Positions 62,276-64,000 of a stretch of DNA of 64,000 bases are shown one piece after another (within the stretch, counting starts at the first letter, position 1; the number at the start of each line of letters is the position of its first letter). The stretch is from Candidatus Bruticola papionis (GTDB lineage Bacteria; Vulcanimicrobiota; Xenobia; Xenobiales; Xenobiaceae): the NCBI GenBank assembly GCA_002407045.1, contig DHKB01000034.1:1-64000 (forward strand), written 5' to 3'. The notes below the pieces were generated by a model. That model was not told where the DNA came from. It saw only the letters and a list, made by a program, of their open reading frames with translations, and ran no database searches. The translations under genes were made by a program, and so were the position numbers.

Positions 62276-62932
62276 ATGAAATTATTTACATCACCGCACT
62301 GCCGGAGAAAGCTGTTTGGTTTTTCCCTTATCGAGCTAATGGTAGTCATTGCCATTATAGGTATATTGGCAGCCATAGGCATAGGCAACCACCGGCGTAA
62401 TATTGCCAGGACAAATGTGAATCAAGAAATGGAACGATTTTGCGGAGCGATTCGCGAACTTCCACCTACAGCACAGTCCGCTGGAGAATTTGTCTTAAGT
62501 GATGGTACTCGCCCTCAAGCCCCCCAAAGTGGCTTTAACAGAACCGACAACTATACGCGAATTAATGGTGGCAAATGCTTCGTTTGGCGCATTTATAATG
62601 GGAAGACTTTAGTTAATCAGGGCTTTGTTGGTTCCTCTGATGAAGTGGTTCTATCTGTAACTAACGGCTTAAAAAATTCAGATTTGGCCTCTAAAGCTGA
62701 CAAAATTTCCCAGGGTGCCTGGTTGGGAATCTACGAAGGCGACCAAAGTACAAAAGGTATTAGTAACAATGCCAGGCCTTTAGTTGTTTTAGCTTTCAGA
62801 CCAAATGGGACTCCATTCGTAAATGGTAAAATAAAAGTTCTCCATTACGAAAATAAAGGCATTCATAATGGTGTTGAAATTAGCTTAGATAGAATGGGTA
62901 ATATAAGCGAAAAGCAGTGTAAGACTAATTAG
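62276..62932 (+). CDS. GspH/FimT-like pseudopilin
   Basis: 218 aa. Leader with basic residues (CRRKLFG), then FSLIELMVVIAIIGILAAIGIG with Glu5 after the Gly cleavage site, a textbook class of type II secretion or type IV pilus minor pilins (GspH/FimT). The C-terminal domain is beta-rich with IKVLHYENKG. Starts 2 bp after the TM protein gene. Divergent from the PilV/W/X operon. Confidence 0.86.
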   Translation: MKLFTSPHCRRKLFGFSLIELMVVIAIIGILAAIGIGNHRRNIARTNVNQEMERFCGAIRELPPTAQSAGEFVLSDGTRPQAPQSGFNRTDNYTRINGGKCFVWRIYNGKTLVNQGFVGSSDEVVLSVTNGLKNSDLASKADKISQGAWLGIYEGDQSTKGISNNARPLVVLAFRPNGTPFVNGKIKVLHYENKGIHNGVEISLDRMGNISEKQCKTN

Positions 62933-62979
62933 CACCAATATGTGATTCTTTTTCTACATCATTGTGTAGTATCACGTGT

Positions 62980-63021
62980 AAAAAAACGGAATGTTAATTC
63001 ATGCTAGCATTCCGTTTTTTA
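62980..63021. terminator. Bidirectional terminator
   Basis: CGGAATG (62987-62993) pairs with CATTCCG (63008-63014), with T/A runs on both sides; separates convergent operons. A small imperfect hairpin (GTGAT..CTACA/TGTAG..ATCAC) lies just before at 62941-62975. Confidence 0.8.
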
Positions 63022-63037
63022 TCTGTGTTTTGTCTTT

Positions 63038-63253
63038 TTATTCTTTTGAGCGTCGCCTAGCTTGCCAAAGACGTTCAAACTCAGCAGCTTTAGCTTCTCG
63101 TTGAGCGCGTTCGTCTGCTGGTAACAAATCCTTGATGTCGCTTTTGCTTAAAGACGCGATTTCACTCTCTCGACGCAAAGCTACAGTATCTTCAGAAGCA
63201 GCGGCAGCCGCCTCCTCTAATGTTATTTCAGCTTGATTTTGTTGTTCGCTCAT
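63038..63253 (-). CDS. Small acidic protein next to ADP-ribosyltransferase
   Basis: 71 aa, highly charged and helical (EITLEEAAAAASED, ERAQREAKAAEFERLWQARRRS), probably a coiled coil. Its ATG lies 3 bp after the ADP-ribosyltransferase stop, with GAGG inside that gene's end, so the two are translationally coupled. It could be an immunity protein, chaperone or adaptor. No family recognised. Confidence 0.6.
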   Translation of the reverse strand: MSEQQNQAEITLEEAAAAASEDTVALRRESEIASLSKSDIKDLLPADERAQREAKAAEFERLWQARRRSKE

Positions 63254-63256
63254 AAA

Positions 63257-64000
63257 CTAAGCCTCGTTTTTGGGCACATCGCCAGCAAAGACATGAAGTA
63301 CAAAACCTTTGTTTTTATTATTATACTCGACGCCCATAACGGTCATTTTGGTATCGGGAGCTAACAAGTATTCTTCTTCCTCAGGGAAAGGAGACAATTT
63401 CCTGTCAGCAGCCACATAAATGCCTTTAACATTTTCGCCGATATAAAGCTTCGTGGCCACTTTAGGCTTGTCTTGGAAATTAAATTTGGGGTTTATCGTA
63501 GTAGACAAGAAGGTTTTGCGTTTAGTTTGTGTACCGGCAATTTTGGCTTCCAGATAAGGGGTAAGCTCTTTAGTGCTACAATCTGCTTGCATCTGAGCAA
63601 ATTTGTCATAATCTTCTGAGCTCATATAATTGCGCAACTCAGCTAAGCTGGCTGTACGATAAAGGATGGAACCTTGAGGTACTTCATGGCGTTCCAAAGC
63701 ACCACTCATGCATTCGGTTGCCCGGCGCACAACACCTAAGGGACTCTTTTTGTTGCCAAGCAAATAGCCATTCATTTGCAAATAAGCTACGCTACAATAC
63801 GCTTTAATACAGCCGCGCTCAACAATATTTAGATCGGGCCTAACATTAGTTTGATAATTTTCTACTGCGTCTTCAGGCTTGATATAAGCATAATCTTTTA
63901 CCATATCCAGCGAAGGAAGACGATCTGTCTTCATTTTTTTTACACAGAAAATGCCTAAGCCAGCAGACTGAAATTCATCTTCGTCCATTAAAGCGGTACT
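63257..64000 (-). CDS. Probable ADP-ribosyltransferase, may be cut by window end
   Basis: At least 243 aa to an in-frame ATG at 63988, and the frame stays open to the window edge, so the true start may lie outside. The fold pattern is that of R-S-E class mono-ADP-ribosyltransferases: an Arg strand GSILYRT, then KRKTFLSTT (the S-T-S/T motif) and EEEEYLLAP (the E-x-E region) with final strands MTVMGVE and GFVLHVF. Helices YCSVAYLQMNGYL and VVRRATECMSGALE fit the N-terminal part. Such enzymes modify target proteins with NAD and are often toxins. No signal peptide is visible within the window. Paired with a small acidic gene downstream. Confidence 0.68.
   Translation of the reverse strand, partial: STALMDEDEFQSAGLGIFCVKKMKTDRLPSLDMVKDYAYIKPEDAVENYQTNVRPDLNIVERGCIKAYCSVAYLQMNGYLLGNKKSPLGVVRRATECMSGALERHEVPQGSILYRTASLAELRNYMSSEDYDKFAQMQADCSTKELTPYLEAKIAGTQTKRKTFLSTTINPKFNFQDKPKVATKLYIGENVKGIYVAADRKLSPFPEEEEYLLAPDTKMTVMGVEYNNKNKGFVLHVFAGDVPKNEA

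Overview
The window looks like the chromosome of a double-membrane (Gram-negative type), probably anaerobic and poorly sampled bacterium. A beta-barrel outer-membrane protein ending in Phe, prepilin-type pseudopilins, a Tat-type ferredoxin protein and a monotopic phosphosugar transferase support the diderm reading. SelD, a ferredoxin:thioredoxin reductase catalytic subunit, a receiver-Ser/Thr kinase fusion and a polyunsaturated-fatty-acid (Pfa-type) synthase do not point to one familiar phylum, so I leave the lineage open. GTG and TTG starts with strong Shine-Dalgarno sites are common.

Layout, left to right. (1) 1-3.6 kb: the conserved rpsF-ssb-rpsR-rplI-dnaB block on the minus strand behind a near-consensus sigma70 promoter. 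(2) 3.6-9.6 kb: selD with a co-transcribed membrane protein, a porin-like protein, threonine synthase, and an unknown gene behind a terminator-like leader. (3) 9.7-17.4 kb: an M16 protease, a secreted protein plus ferredoxin:thioredoxin reductase, and a receiver-Ser/Thr kinase divergent from a membrane sensor histidine kinase. (4) 17.4-21.1 kb: a PglF/PglE/PglC-like glycan initiation operon. (5) 21.2-24.4 kb: small and membrane proteins, tRNA-Ser(GCU) and an M20 peptidase. (6) 24.4-26.3 kb: an AT-rich island with a DUF4417 protein, an orphan polymorphic-toxin domain and its probable immunity protein. (7) 26.3-33.0 kb: a FEN-like exonuclease, a nitroreductase, a ModE-like regulator with an ECF-S-like membrane protein, a secreted HExxH protease, a secreted endonuclease/phosphatase-fold protein and an unknown.

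(8) 33.0-49.9 kb is the centrepiece: three collinear genes for an iterative lipid synthase. They are a PfaD-type enoyl reductase, a 2537-aa KS-AT-4xACP-KR-DH protein and a 2408-aa KS-CLF-AT-DH-DH protein. The order and domain layout match the terrestrial myxobacterial pfa1-2-3 type rather than the marine gammaproteobacterial pfaABCD type, but no terminal acyltransferase or phosphopantetheinyl transferase is seen here. The cluster has a TTGACA-17-TAAATT promoter and a strong intrinsic terminator inside its leader.

(9) 49.9-57.6 kb: a glycine-zipper protein, an EamA transporter, a HAD phosphatase, a NapH/NapG-like ferredoxin pair, an ATP-grasp enzyme and oligoendopeptidase F. (10) 57.7-63.0 kb: two divergent pseudopilin operons with an inverted repeat between them. 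(11) Right edge: a probable R-S-E class ADP-ribosyltransferase, possibly cut by the window end, with a small acidic partner gene. A recurring theme is intrinsic-terminator hairpins placed only 20-70 nt before start codons.
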